Source of the DNA: Takakia lepidozioides
Taxonomy: Eukaryota > Streptophyta > Takakiopsida > Takakiales > Takakiaceae
Assembly (NCBI GenBank): GCA_030704615.1
Contig: CM060732.1
Location: 43,257,053 to 43,321,052, forward strand
Direction of reading: 5' to 3'
DNA length: 64,000 nucleotides
Shown here: one piece after another, positions 1-11,848 of the stretch
Numbering within the stretch: position 1 is the stretch's first letter
How the letters are laid out: the number at the start of each line of letters is the position of its first letter
Program-made: the position numbers and the translations under genes
The notes under the pieces: generated by a model
Database searches by the model: none
The model's input: the letters and a program-made list of their open reading frames with translations, nothing else
What the model was told of the DNA's origin: nothing

Positions 1-345
1 CTTGCAAACAATCCCCTTCGGTGGACCTGCCTGCTAGCGGACTTGCTGGACCAGACTGAGGTTACAGCAGACTGGCGCACGTGAGTCTTGCAGCGGACTG
101 CTTGCAAACAGTCCCCTCCGGCGAACCTGCCTGCCAGCGGACTTGCTGGACCAGATTGAGGTCACAGCAGACTGACGCACGTGAGTCTTTCAGCGGACTG
201 CTTGCGAACAGTCCCCTCCGGCGAACCTGCCTGCCAGCGGACTTGCTGGACCAGACTGAGGTCGCAGCAGACTGGCACACGTGAGTCTTGCAGCGGACTG
301 CTTGCGAACAGTCCCCTCCGGTGGACTGGCCTGCCAGCGGACTTG
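1..345. repeat. 100-bp tandem repeat array (about 3.4 copies)
   Basis: Copies begin at 1, 101, 201 and 301 with an exact 100-bp period and only a few substitutions; each starts with cttgc(a/g)aacagtcccct. Every unit carries several copies of a GGACT(T/G)G or AGACTGG motif. Similarity fades after about 345, although scattered motif copies continue to about 450. The array runs off the left edge, so its full length is unknown. It lies on the 3' side of the minus-strand MULE transposase relic, and the same motif dominates 2255-2585 on the transposase's other side. Confidence 0.93.
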
Positions 346-609
346 CCCTTAGGAGACCGGCAGCAGACTTACCCAAACTTTGCTAGCAGCACACCCGAGC
401 AGACTGACCTTGCAACATACTTGCGCAAGTGAGTCTTCCAGCGGACTTCGGTAGAGGACATTATCAGTGGATTGGTTTGCCAGCAGATTTGCAGAAATGA
501 ATGGGCCGGACTAGCAGCCAGGACTGCGTTGTATGGCAGGGGACTTGCCGAAGAGATAGACAATGGACGCAGATGACAGACTTGCACGCAAGTGTACAGG
601 AGGGTACGT

Positions 610-2159
610 GAAACTTACGTAATGGCGTTTATTTCGGCGTCGGCATTGTCCACAATGAAGGCATTGGGTGCATTTCTGCGAGGAGAGAGTCCCGCAAGGC
701 TGCTATTCACGGCACCAGGTCTGTTGTCCGCTCACGCGTGCATATGATGTACGCAACTGGTATACCGTTAAGCCACTCGTCGAAGACCATCCACGTGTAC
801 AATGGGAACTGTTCAAATGCAGAATGTCAGATGCTGCCAGTGTGCGTACATCCACTACTTCTGCAAGTGGATAAATTGTGAAAAGGATGAAGAGTACCTT
901 GTGGTGATTTGTCCTGAAGGTTGCATCGCATGCAACGATACGGACATGGCCTAATTGAAGCATTCGCTTCTTCTGCCACTCAGTCTTTATGCCGATTGTG
1001 AATGTTAAGTCGCCATCGTAGTGCTTGAATGTTGGCGCCAATTTCTCTTGATAGAAGAAGACCGATTTCGGGTTCTGGTCTTTCCACATGCGGACACTCT
1101 CCGCATCGTTGGCATGTTTTTTGAACGTTTGCCACGCCCGTTTCTCGGCCAGGTCGCGCACATCCTGCTCCAACAAAAAATCGTCCCGTGTCCATGCATC
1201 CCCCAACCCGGTGTTGTTCATGACATGCTCTTTATGTTCCATCATGATTTGTGCGACTGACAGGCCTCGGCACAGACACTCCATGACCCATGCTTTCAAT
1301 TCCTCGCTAATGTGTGGTGTATAGGCGTGGCAAGTGTTCCTGAACTCAACGGACTTCCCATGACAGACGTTTCCTTTCGCGTCTGTATGCTCCATATTGT
1401 TGTAGTACGTGATGACACAAATGTCGGGGGCGAGATAGCATTGCTGGACCTTGAAACAACATTGGCAACCACGCTTGTAAGACTCTCCATATTCCGACTT
1501 CTTTCTCCTTGGGCCTTTATGAGGGTGAGATGTTCCAGCACCCACAAGAGGTCCTCCACGTTTCAATTTGGGATCCTCCACTATCGCATTGTTGGTGTGC
1601 TTGTCATATGGACCGTAGCGGCATTGATACCTAGACATAAAAATCACAATGGATATCCATCGACTTCTGGAAGCATAAAATCACAGAACGTGGGTCCGAA
1701 AAATGGCAACAGACATGCAATCAGACTACAAAAGGACGATGAGGATGGTGCACACATGATACTGTTAAGAGAATTGCTGGCTCTCGGCTTTTTTAGCATG
1801 CCGGGTTGCACTTTAGTATGGACATTCACCCAAAACTGAGTGGAAAAGTCCATCAAACTCTCATCTCCAAGGAGAAAGTCATCAACTCTATCCCACGGTA
1901 TGCAGGCCTTCAGCACATTCTGTCTGGCACCCATATAACCATATTGCGTGTCTCTCTTCCATTGGAGGTCCTTCGTGTTGAAGGGTCCTGGTTTGGGTGT
2001 TTGCAAACTTTGTCGAAGAGGCCGTATAATCCAACATCCCGTTTTTAGTATATCATCACCTTCTGCTTTCACGTCCATGCCCTGTACAGTACAGAGGACA
2101 TGCTTTATAACCTGCAAGAAACGCGCAGCAGTACACTGGACACGATGGACAACGTGCAA
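610..2159 (-). pseudogene. Mutator-like (MULE) transposase relic with introns
   Basis: A likely first exon ends near 1756, a second runs 1630-898 and a third from 808 to about 619, joined by GT-AG introns with compatible phases. Exon 2 holds a Cys/His cluster (about 1480-1340; C-x2-C, then H and CHG) like the WRKY-GCM1/FLYWCH zinc fingers of MULE proteins, then the first catalytic Asp in CDATFRTNHHK. Exon 3 reads FPLYTWMVFDEWLNGIPVAY and later PNAFIVDNADAEINAI with a second Asp, both classic MULE blocks. The copy is broken by an in-frame TGA at 707-709, where the family has Trp, and by a one-base loss near 671-676. A clean donor (ac|gtaagt) at 618 implies more exons to the left, but the tandem array is there instead. 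The start at 2159 is a guess. Confidence 0.8.
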
Positions 2160-2254
2160 AGAGCATCAGTGCGCACGTTCGCGGCTGCTGGCAAGTGGCA
2201 GGCGGCAAGGATAAGGTTTGAATTCATGCCCTAAAAATGGAGAGCTCAGATGGC

Positions 2255-2585
2255 ATTTGCGAACGGACGGTCCAGATGCGGCCTCATCAGTGGACTGGAG
2301 GAAAGCGGACTCATGGGCGGCGGACTGGCGGGCAGACTGTTGGGTGGACTGGCCGGGACTGGCACAACGGACTGGCATGGATGGCGCGGATGGGTTTCTC
2401 AGAATGGAGGATCTAGATCCTTCGGCCGGCGCGGACTGGCAGACTACGGGGCATAAGACGGGCACAACGGACTTGCGGGGATTGGCACGACGGACTGGCG
2501 TGCATAGCAGACTGACGGTTTGGCGGACTGAGGGGAACTGGACTCATGGGCACCGGACTGGCCACACCGGACTTGGGACGCGAAC
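2255..2585. repeat. GGACT(T/G)G-rich degenerate repeat block
   Basis: About a dozen copies of GGACTGG, GGACTTG or GGACTCAT lie in one orientation at irregular spacing, some inside longer units such as ggcacaacggact. The block sits on the 5' side of the MULE transposase and shares its core motif and orientation with the 100-bp array at 1-345. It may be a subterminal repeat region of the element. No clear terminal inverted repeat or target-site duplication is visible. Confidence 0.7.
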
Positions 2586-2599
2586 GTCCCAATTACTGT

Positions 2600-3049
2600 A
2601 AAATGAGAGGCGTCCTGAATTGTGCGAGGGTGACGCTCCCAGGTTTCCTTCATTTAAAAAAAAAGAAAAGAAAAAAGAATTAAAAATGGAGGTGTGATCT
2701 TTTTTGAAATCTGGAAAAAATATCAGGAGAGGCTACTGAGTTTTGCCATATTTTCTGTTCATCTAATGAAATTTGGATAGAATCATCCTCATTTGTAGAT
2801 TCATCCATGTATATCATCCATATTCGGCCAATTCATCCATTTTTAATATTTTATTTGGAGAAATTTGGCGATTTCATCCATGAGAAAATAGGGAATTTAC
2901 GACAGAATATGCCATCTTATTTTTTGTGGTCGAAATATTGCGAATATTCGCCAGAAATTAAAACGAGGTTGGCAGTGCCTCGGCGAGAGAGGGGAGAGTG
3001 TGGGGGCTGCAGTCTCGGGCACAGCGACAAGTACGTATGCGCTCCACAG
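2600..3049. other. AT-rich intergenic stretch
   Basis: It has an A-rich run near 2655-2685 and several 'attcatcca' words near 2795-2885 (a weak short-period repeat), then a GC-richer 70 bp leading into the TATA box of the next gene. I see no coding signal. Confidence 0.5.
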
Positions 3050-3057
3050 TATATAAA
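3050..3057 (+). promoter_or_regulatory. TATA box of the anthranilate phosphoribosyltransferase gene
   Basis: TATATAAA lies 161 bp upstream of the chosen ATG (3218). It is followed by a pyrimidine-rich stretch with TCTCACCATCTCACTC near 3083-3098, a typical plant start-site context, which would give a leader of roughly 130 bases. Confidence 0.6.
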
Positions 3058-3217
3058 ACCTGCTTGCCTCTCCTCTCTTCTCTCACCATCTCACTCTTGT
3101 TATGCAGCGCCAGCTACCATCTCACGCTAGTGTATTACCGACACGGTAGTGAGCAATCTTGATTGTACAACTTGTGCTTCCATCAACGCAGTTTGACATT
3201 GTGCCAAGTCGCCAGCC

Positions 3218-6200
3218 ATGACGGCTCTTCCATTCCAGCACGCATGGGCTTCCGCTCAGGATGCTGCACAGCAGTGTTCATCTTCTCTTCCCTCCTTTTC
3301 CTCCTTTTCCTCTCTGCGGTGTGCTCATCTTTGCTCCTCGAGACGTTCTTCCGAAAGTATTATCACTACTCCTCTCCGCGTGCGAGTGGCATTGTGGAAA
3401 CGTACTGGAGATTGTGCGAGCAATTTCAATCTCATCGCCAGTAATAATCGTGGGAGAATGCGAGTGGCTGATGCTTCTATGGCTACGGCTCCGGTGCTCA
3501 CACTCTCAATTCCAGAGGTAATTGCATCTCTTTCATGCCGGAGAGGGTGTGGAGAGAGTGGGGGGTGAATGGATTACGAAAGAAACTATTTTTCAAGAGA
3601 GATAACAGTTTGTTTTGCCTTGGGTATGGATATCAAGTGCAATCGTAGCAGTTCTTTAAGGCAATCTCGTGATCTCTTGTTACTGGAGGATGCTATCTTG
3701 TAAGTTGCAGCATGGACTTCACCTCCTGCAATTACGTATGTATCGATTTGAGTAAATGCTCCCCAGCTTGGCTCCGGAAGTAGGTCCATATGCATTTGTT
3801 CTTGTGCATTATTCATAACATTGGCTCCCAGGTTGGCTTTTAGCTTACATCTTGGTGGATGACATCGCTGAAGAGACATTGGGGATGAATGCACAGGTGA
3901 TGGAGGGCTTGATAAGCAAAACAAATTTGACCCAAGCACAGACCGAGGAGGTGATGGAGGGGTTGCTCGGGGATGGAAACCCTGCTGTCATAGGTGCCTT
4001 CCTTGTGCTGCTACGGGCAAAGGGTGAAACACTGGAAGAGGTTAGTAGTCATCTTTGGTGCTTCACATTGACACTGTACAGTTCTAAACTCTGGTGCAAG
4101 CATCTTCCAACTTATTGTTGTTTCAGTATCATATATCCTTGATGAAAGTGACATTTCTCCCAGCATGCAGAGTGTGTGCTAGCAAACATGATTGATTTGG
4201 ACATGTGGGAGGCTATGGACAGATAACAGGGCTGGCAAGAGCAATGTTGAGTCGGGCTGTGCCAGTGCGGGTCGTGGAGGGAGCTCTTGACATTGTGGGA
4301 ACTGGTGGTGATGGGGCTAACACCGTAAACATTTCCACTGGGGCTTCCATTTTAGCAGCTGCTTGTGGTGCACCCGTTGCCAAGGTGAATGTTGAGCTTA
4401 TCTTCCAATACACAAGTTGCAGGTGGATCCAGAGATGTAATCTTTTTCTGTACTTGATAAAACACCGTTACTTTTTGTCACAATGAATCGGGAAGGGTTT
4501 CACAGTAACAAACAACTGCAAGACAAAATTATGGAGACCCTGCAGTCTCAGAATTGGAGGGAGGATGATCCAATGTTTAACTAAACCAAACGCTCGCATT
4601 GATATCAGCATGGATCGCGGTCAAGTTCATCAGCTTGTGGAAGTGCAGACGTACTGGAGTCTCTTGGTGTAGCAATTGATCTTGGGCCTGAGGTTCTCCC
4701 TCACCCATCTTGGGTTCCTTAGGATTTGGATATTGAGAATTATGAGCATTCAAAATTGGAATGATCATGCTTGTGATAGCTGGCTTACATGACAAATGAT
4801 ATTCTTATCACAATCGCAGGATGCTGACATACCGATTGTGATTGTGGTGGTCTTGTGGCCAATAGGGAGTGGCCGAATGCGTAAGGGATGTTGGAATCGG
4901 ATTCATGTTGGCTGCAAGATTCCACCCAGCGATGAAAGTGGTGGCACCCATAAGAAAGGCTTTGAAAATAAAGACAGCCTTCAACATTCTGGGCCCGATG
5001 CTCAATCCTGCACGTGCTCCATATTCAATTGTGGGTGTATATCGTGAAAATCTGGTGAGTTTAAAGTCACCGTGCATTGATTTGTCCCATGTTAAATCTG
5101 TATGCATCATGGATGTGAGAAATTAGAAGTTGCCTGCCACTGTTCATCAACTTTAATGTGGCACCAGAGAGAGGAAGACCGGGACAGACACAGATGGAAA
5201 GGGTTTCTTAGGTGATGTGCAGAGCATTAGCGTTGCGGTGCATAAGATGGGATGTGGCTGTGTGAAGGTGGAGCAAATGGCAAAGGTGCTGCAACAATTT
5301 GGCACGCAACGAGCATTAGTTCTGCATTGCCAAGGATTGGACGAAATGAGCCCACTTGGTACCCTTTTTGTCCCAGGGTTTGCGATGCATTAATTTGGTT
5401 TCATTTTTGTGTGGTCTGCTTTTGTTTGTTGTCATAAATTGGCAAATCAGGAATGTGACACCCTTGTGGCACTTGGGTTGAAAGTGAGGCCTTCTAGCAG
5501 TCTTTCTGAAAGGCAGATGCTGAGCACAGAGACTTTTTGAATTTCTTCAGTCGAGGGGTGGTTGCTTATGTGAACAGGTGGTGGGCAGATCCTGGAAGTT
5601 AAACCAAACAAGATTCAGCGCTTCCAGTTTGACCCTTGTACGCACTCTCTGTTTGGTTTCTGTGGTTTGTGCTCTGTGATTCTACTTGTAGTCTTGGGTC
5701 TTTTGGGCCTCCCCCCGACATTAAAATATTCTTTCTCTCTTTCTTTCTCCCTGTCTGTGGTTAGAACTTAGTGAGACAGTTTACATTTCATCAACTTCCA
5801 ACACCCTTGAGGTCAGCATATCTTCACTTTGCAGGATTTTCAATGGCAAAGTCTCATTTATTCATGCAAGTTTTTCCAGGACCAAATGGGCTGGCTGCTA
5901 ATTGTGCAGCATCGCCTTGTGGTGGCAGTGGACTTCGGAATTGCAAGGTGTACACTGGAAGACCTCAAAGGGGGGAACCCAGCTTACAATGCTCAGATTT
6001 TACGTGATGTCCTTGCTGGGGAACAGGGCCCCATAGCCAATGCTCTGGTGACCACTATTCTGTTGTCTCCCTATCTCCTGCCTTCTGGCATCTTTCCAGT
6101 AACCCCGGGCATGTAATTTCTATGGATGGAAGATCTGTAGTTCATTGCAGCTTGTAAGTCTTCGTTTGTAATTGCAATTTGATCTTTGGCTGCAGATACT

Positions 6201-6489
6201 AAATGCTGGAGCAGGACTTATGGCTTGTGGAGTTGCCAAAGATTTAGGTGCTGGGGTGGCTATAGCCCGTGAAGTGCAGCAATCAGGAAAAGCTAACACC
6301 ATGCTTGATGCATGGATACACCTTTCTCAGGTTTGGATCTCCCCAACTCTCGCTCGTCTCTCTGCCCCCAAACTCCATCCAGGTTGGTCAATGGATTTAT
6401 TCGTTCCACCACTGTACAATTTCAGGTGTGACACCAGGTCAGGTCTAAAAATTGAAGCCATCATGAACCCCACTGTCATTTGTTTGTAA
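3218..6489 (+). CDS. PAT1/TRP1: anthranilate phosphoribosyltransferase, plastid (tryptophan biosynthesis)
   Basis: The enzyme transfers phosphoribose from PRPP to anthranilate, the second step of the tryptophan branch, in the plastid. Exons, all with GT-AG borders and matching phases: 3218-3517, 3897-4040, 4223-4384, 4609-4692, 4866-5054, 5268-5358, 5578-5637, 5929-6047 and 6196-6330, about 428 codons and close to plant homologues. Exon 1 is Ser/Arg-rich and lacks homology, as expected of a transit peptide. The PRPP loop [15 protein letters not shown] is in exon 3, [17 protein letters not shown] in exon 4, [12 protein letters not shown] in exon 5, LDEMSPLG in exon 6 and [15 protein letters not shown] in exon 8. 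Family members have Asn where HGSRS has its Ser. The C-terminus is unsure: reading through the donor at 6331 stops at 6487-6489, but a short last exon further on is likelier. Confidence 0.92.
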
Positions 6490-7585
6490 CGAAGGTTTAT
6501 ACCTGGTGAAGGAGCGTCCAGCTGGGACTATTCTTTTCAGATAACAATTAGCAAGGGAAGCAGGGAATGGTTGAGCGCATTTTGTTTCCCCCCCCTCCTT
6601 GTTCCGACTCTTGCATTTGTATGCATGGCATATAGGTTAATTTTCATTTTGAACTTCTATTTGCCTGGAGTAGTTGGCACGTAGTATAATAATAATTTCT
6701 TTCAATGTTCTGTCCTGAGATGATACAGAAACTGAAAGCAAAGGAGATACAGGCATGCACTACAGATACTTGAAAGTGAAAAAGCGGGCACGTCCACCAT
6801 TTTTTCCCTTCGCAGTTGTTGCCCAATTTGTCATGGAGGGCACAACAGTAGAACAGTCACAACCATTTTTACCCTTCCCAGTCATTTAACAGTCACTGGA
6901 GGGAAAGAGAAGGGCAATACAAATTGAGAGACTGGAGTTAAGAGTGGAGACAGCAAAACCATACACTCTTAGGCCCTTCAGAAGATGATATTTTCGCGTG
7001 CCTGAACATCATAGGGAGGTTGAACTGAGAGATCTCAAAGCATCAACTAATTCTGATCTTAGAAGGTTTGTAGAGAGGTCACTATAATGATCGACATCAA
7101 AACTAATTTTGCATTTCATCCTTCAATGTGTACATTAAATTGTTCTATCAAGTTGTACTGAACAAATACACTTACATGCATGTTCAAAGATGTTCAATGA
7201 TGGACCTGGAGCTGACTAAGACTTCAAGACATTGATCACCATTTAACGACTTGAACATCCCTGAGCAGGAGAGACAGTTGTGGCACTTCCAGGGCGAACT
7301 AAACTAGCCATTGTGTAGTAAATAAGACTGCGATCACTTGTCCTTATTATCCATGACTAGAACAGGCTCGCGAATGATACTGAAGAAATCAAGCAAAGCA
7401 ACCACTTCCATTTTAGAAAAATATTGGAACTATTTTATAACCAATCCTAATCTTTTGAAGTCCCTCACTTCAATGAGGAGGCTCATTTTGTCAATCCCAG
7501 GTCGTCCAATCACTAGAGAAGCTGGCCGTGAATCGGATCTGGAGAATGGCCAGGCACAATAAGGGTTTGGCTTTTGCACATTTGT
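6490..7585. other. intergenic, no gene seen
   Basis: This is the convergent interval between the 3' ends of the phosphoribosyltransferase gene (+) and BRX1 (-). It probably holds the last exon and 3' UTR of the former and the 3' UTR of the latter. I saw no other coding signal or repeat. Confidence 0.5.
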
Positions 7586-10500
7586 CTACTCTTCATCCCA
7601 CACATCAGCGAGCTCACTGGGCTGTGGCAGATTGGCACCCACATGGCTCTTTCGGCGTTGTTTAGCTTTCACTTTTTTGGCATACTTGCCTGCTTTCTTT
7701 CGCTTCTCCTGTGATCGCACCTGCCCCCATAGATATGAGCACAAGAACATGATGACCTGATATTTCTCAAAGAGTGATTACCTGTGTGTGCTTTCTAGAC
7801 TGATTCCATAACCATGAAATTGAGGTTCCAGGACTGTTACAAAACGTACTTGTGCCAAATGCAAGCCCCAATTGATGATAGTCTTGTTATCTCATACCAA
7901 CAGCTTTGAGAAGTTCAGCTAACTCTAGCTGGTCCCAGACACTAGGGCCACACTAGAGTAACTAAAACCAGCATTGGAGAGTGAAAGAATGTACTCATGA
8001 CACGTTGTTTGCCATTTTCTTGTGACCATAGACCCTGCGCCCAGTTTGGGCGGAACAAGAGGAAAAGAGAGAGAGGAACATTGGCAAGACAAAATGTGTA
8101 CCAGGTTGGGCGACACGTAGAAGGGATTCTCATAGAGTGTTTGACCACCAAAACTGCCACTGAATATCTTTATAGGGTTCATACAGAACCTTGGGCCAAC
8201 CTACCCAGCCCCATAACCGCAAGCAACAATGTTAGCAAACAAGCCAAGTGGAACTCACTCAATAACAGAGCCGGGTGAGATGCACGGAAAACAAAAATAC
8301 TAGGAGGTGGACTTCAGTTATTAAGGAGATAGTTGCTGCAAGAGCCACACAAAGTTATCAAAGATCACTGGAAATTAATTGAAATGATTGTTAGAAAAAA
8401 AAAAGGGCCAACAGTCTACTGCTCTGATACCTCCACGCAGACGGTGGTTTCACATGGATTGCAGGGCTAGGAGATCGGAGAAGTACTCAGTAACAGAGAC
8501 CCCCATGGCCTTCACATTTCTATAAATCAGTTGCATGGAAAAGACAAAAGGGTTACCTCGATGAGAGTCATTTTCTCCAAAGCTGCTTTCTCTATTTTAT
8601 CAGTGCTGCTTTGCTGCGGTACAGATATCTGCAAGCCCACACAAAACACACTAAGTTAGTGGCACTATGAATACATAATAGTTTTTCCTAGCCAACCTTT
8701 CAGGCACACGCCTCTTCCCCAGAATTTGGTTTTTGATTGAAGGTCCCTTTATTCAAAAAATAATATTTATTTTCGATAAGAGGGGCCTCAGATAATTTAT
8801 TGCGGGGAAAAAACAAAACCCGCAGGGTCTGTTTCAATGTCAGAAACTCCCTTTGACAGCAGTAGATCCCGTATTACCAACATGAACAACGCAAGTCCGC
8901 GAGACATGTACTGAGAGCTATGAGTCTGCATGTCACTGACTTCACATGAGTACCAGGGCTGTGGAAGCAGATGTTAGCAAAGCAAACCTGGTAATTTCGA
9001 AACCAGATGTGATTATCCAGCACCGAGAATGTAAACACATGGTCAAAGAAGGGCTTTGATTTCCTGTGATCTTTTGGTGTGCAAAACACCTGGACGCACA
9101 AATGTAGCAAAGTTAGTCTTGATCATAATTCCTCACCTTCCTGACCTTAAGGTCTACTGACAGGCATTCTCCTAAATCTCCCCTATCCTTCTACCAGCCT
9201 CTTTGATTCATTCACCAGGCTCTCTTTAATTTAGCTTTTCATCTTGGCAGTGATCTGAAAGTTACTGCAGGAAACGTACGTGAAAATCCCCATACACATC
9301 AGTGGTTTGGAAGCTCAGAGGTAACCTGCTGACCCCACTTGCACTTAATGGGCACAAAAGACAGTTTTTGGAACCACCTACCTGGGTCAAAAGTTCCTTG
9401 ATAAGTTGTAGATGAGGATGCTGGTCAAAAGTACCAGAGAAGGAAAGGATGGGTCGTGCACCCTTCAAATGGTTGCCTGTCAGCTTCAATTCCTCCGTTG
9501 TGTGCACTGCAACCCACAACTTATCATATGATTTTAATAGGAGAACTGTAGTCAGGCCACACAGCTCATGCATTAAGTAGCGCCTAGAGATACTCTGACA
9601 TCCCACCTGCTCAAGATAACCACCTTTTTTCCTGGTTGATAATGCAGCCCAGATTCAGTCATCCCTGCAAATGTTGGCTAGATAATATACAAATCTGTCC
9701 AGAGAGGTGAGCTCCTTAAAAGCATACCATCACTAGAAGATACGAGTACTTGGTATCATTGTGCTCACAATCGACCCGTTTGACCCAAGATTAGAATCTA
9801 CTTGCACCTGCTTTAAGTAAAAATTTGGCAGAGGGTCCACTTGGCGATTTTGAGAGCCACAAGTACAAATCCTTCTTCTTCCTGCACTGTTCGAGTCAAC
9901 ACCACACCACATCTTACTTTCATACTCATAAGCAGGCACCTAAGCCCAGCCTGTGTTGAATTCAGCTTTACAATAGAACCCCTTCTCTAATGGGAGTCAT
10001 CCTGATCCTGCTGTAAGGAGGCTCCTAGTATTGCCAGCATCTACATTTCTTCTCTGTCATAATCAATTTCTCAAATCGAAACTAGTTGCAATAAAGCAGT
10101 GCAAGACTGGTCTTTCTGGCCTTGAAATTCTCCAGCACAAAGAGTTTCTGCCAAAAGAGCCATGACCTGCCAAAAGAGCCATGACCTTCAAGATGACTGC
10201 GTTCTAATCCTTAAAAATAAATAAAGTGGAACTTGCAGACCACACCCATCACTGGTTCGCTGTTCAAGTCATAGAACCAAGCAATTTAACTTGTACAGTT
10301 CATGGTCCTATATCAAAGGATTTTCTCTGCAAATGCCCCTATGTATATGAGAGTGGACACACTTCTATACCCGACCTGAGAGAGGAGAAACCACACCTCA
10401 AAGAGAAGGCAGCTGGAGCAGCCCTTTAAATCAGCAAGCTCATTGAGGGTGTCAGACTTGTTGTCTTTGGCCTGTACCTTCACGTCCTTCTTACTGTGTG

Positions 10501-11003
10501 GCATCAGGGCCATAATATCCATCATAAGATGCCGAAATCTGTCAACCCCCAAACAACATGAGGGCAGAAACACTCAGAACTCAAAGACTCGCATGTGTAT
10601 GACAATGATGTACATAGCATTGGTTCAAGACAGACCGATAACCTCAATGCATACAACAATTCTGACATGGAAAATTGCGGCAAGGTGCGAGGAAAACCCT
10701 AGGTCGGCATGATGGTTGACAGAGTGAGAACAAGACGGGACTCCTCACAAATCAAGAGCTGCTAAAAAAATAAAATAGGGAAAGAGTTAACAATGAAGAA
10801 ACAGGAGAGAACCTGAATGTGATGCGTCGGGAGCAGAGAACCAGAACTTTTTCCTTGTTACGGAACACAGGCTTGAAATCATTGTCTGCCTCCGGAACCG
10901 TTTCCGGCCTCCCCATCAGCGTCCGCTTGCGAGGGGCTTCCGGTTCGGCTTCCACTTCCGCCTCCACCACAGCTCTCTCAACCTGCTTTCGTTTCTTCCC
11001 CAT
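7586..11003 (-). CDS. BRX1: ribosome biogenesis protein BRX1 (Brix domain)
   Basis: BRX1 is a nucleolar factor needed for 60S subunit assembly. Eight exons join in phase: 11003-10813, 10538-10397, 9886-9808, 9506-9382, 9089-8988, 8628-8557, 8200-8102 and 7720-7586, giving 314 residues, the usual size. Exon 1 has the basic MGKKRK start and ends FRNKEKVLVLCSRRITFR. Later exons give the Brix-domain hallmarks LNELADLKGCSSCLLFE, EELKLTGNHLKGARP, DHRKSKPFFDHVF, HIWFRNYQ and FSGSFGGQTLYENPFYVSPN. The last exon is Lys/Arg-rich (EKRKKAGKYAKKVKAK) and ends in an acidic tail before TAG at 7586-7588. I chose ATG 11003 over the in-frame ATG at 11063 because MGKKRK is the conserved start. No disabling change is visible. 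Intron 7 carries a LINE fragment and the promoter has telo-box-like words. Confidence 0.96.
7985..8075 (-). mobile_element. LINE 3'-end fragment in BRX1 intron 7
   Basis: The stretch with ctcatgacacgttgtttgcc and ccctgcgcccagtttgggcgga closely resembles the 3' ends at 26965-27050, 33920-34010 and 40590-40670 (opposite strand). On its minus strand it ends at ...catgagtacattctttc, the same terminus as the other copies. It is a strongly 5'-truncated insertion inside an intron. Confidence 0.75.
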
Positions 11004-11097
11004 TCCTGCAATTCCCCTTCTGACGCAGTTCGCAACTCTACCCAAACTCCACAGGATTTGCAATTTTCAGAGAAGCTTCAGACTTCAGAACCCCCGA

Positions 11098-11143
11098 ACC
11101 CTAACCCTGCCCAAGCAGAGGATCACGGTTTAGGGTTCAGGGT
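11098..11143 (-). promoter_or_regulatory. telo-box-like elements upstream of BRX1
   Basis: Two telomere-like words, aaccctaaccctg (11098-11110) and, on the gene strand, ccctgaaccctaaacc (about 11128-11143), lie 95-140 bp upstream of the BRX1 ATG. AAACCCTAA telo-boxes are established promoter elements of plant ribosomal and ribosome-biogenesis genes. That they act here is inferred from sequence and position only. Confidence 0.55.
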
Positions 11144-11170
11144 TTTGGTTTTTGGCCATAGACTACCTAC

Positions 11171-11848
11171 GGAAGATAATAGGAATAATGTAAGAACTTA
11201 ATGGACGCGTGTGATCTGACAGTACTTTCGCCGGATTCCGGCAACCTGGGCTCCTCCGGCGGGGCCCCTGTCAAATCCTCCCCACCCAGATTATCTTGGT
11301 TTCACTATTGAATACTTATGAATCCGAGGGGGTTGCTAGTTGTGGTGGGTAGCGTGATGATAAGGTGATAACAATGGAGGTGGCGAGGTTGTGGGTTCAG
11401 TTCCTGATGGGAGTTTTTGGCAGTGTAACCCCGGTTAATGTAACTCTCCATTCTGTGTAACCCCGGTCGATGTAACCCTCCACTTGGTGTAACCCTCTGT
11501 AACCCCGATTCCTCATGTAACTCTGGTTGGTCCATTTTATACTTAGCCACATTTGGACTTAGTCAAATTTCGAGACCAAGTGTGGGTTACACCGACTGGA
11601 GTTACACTCCATTCTGTGTAACCCGGAGTGGAGTTACACACCTCGTCGTGTAACTCGATGTAACTCCAAATGGAGTTACACACCTCGTTGTGTAACCCAG
11701 TGTAACCCCGACTGGAGTTGACACTCCTTCGGTCCCATGTCACTCTCAAGAGAGGGTGGGGAAGATTTGACATGCCGGAAATCGACTTACCATCCTGTCA
11801 GAGGTTGCACGTGTGCATTAAGTTCTTACATTATTCCTATTATCTTCC
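11171..11848. mobile_element. MULE-type MITE with 10-bp TSD and internal GTTACA repeats
   Basis: The 10-mer gactacctac occurs at 11161-11170 and again at 11849-11858, flanking the element exactly. The ends are inverted: ggaagataataggaataatg at 11171 is matched base for base by the reverse complement at 11848, and the repeat continues to about 34 bp perfectly and 55 bp imperfectly. A 10-bp duplication and GG-starting terminal repeats fit a non-autonomous Mutator-like element. The interior (11415-11720) is packed with TGTAACCCC/TGTAACTC and the reverse GAGTTACA. There is no coding capacity. The insertion lies about 160 bp upstream of the BRX1 ATG. Confidence 0.88.

Noticed and set aside
1644-1760. 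Frameshift between the two MULE transposase frames
   Set aside because: A GT-AG intron (1755-1631) with matching phase explains the change of frame, as does a second intron at 897-809.
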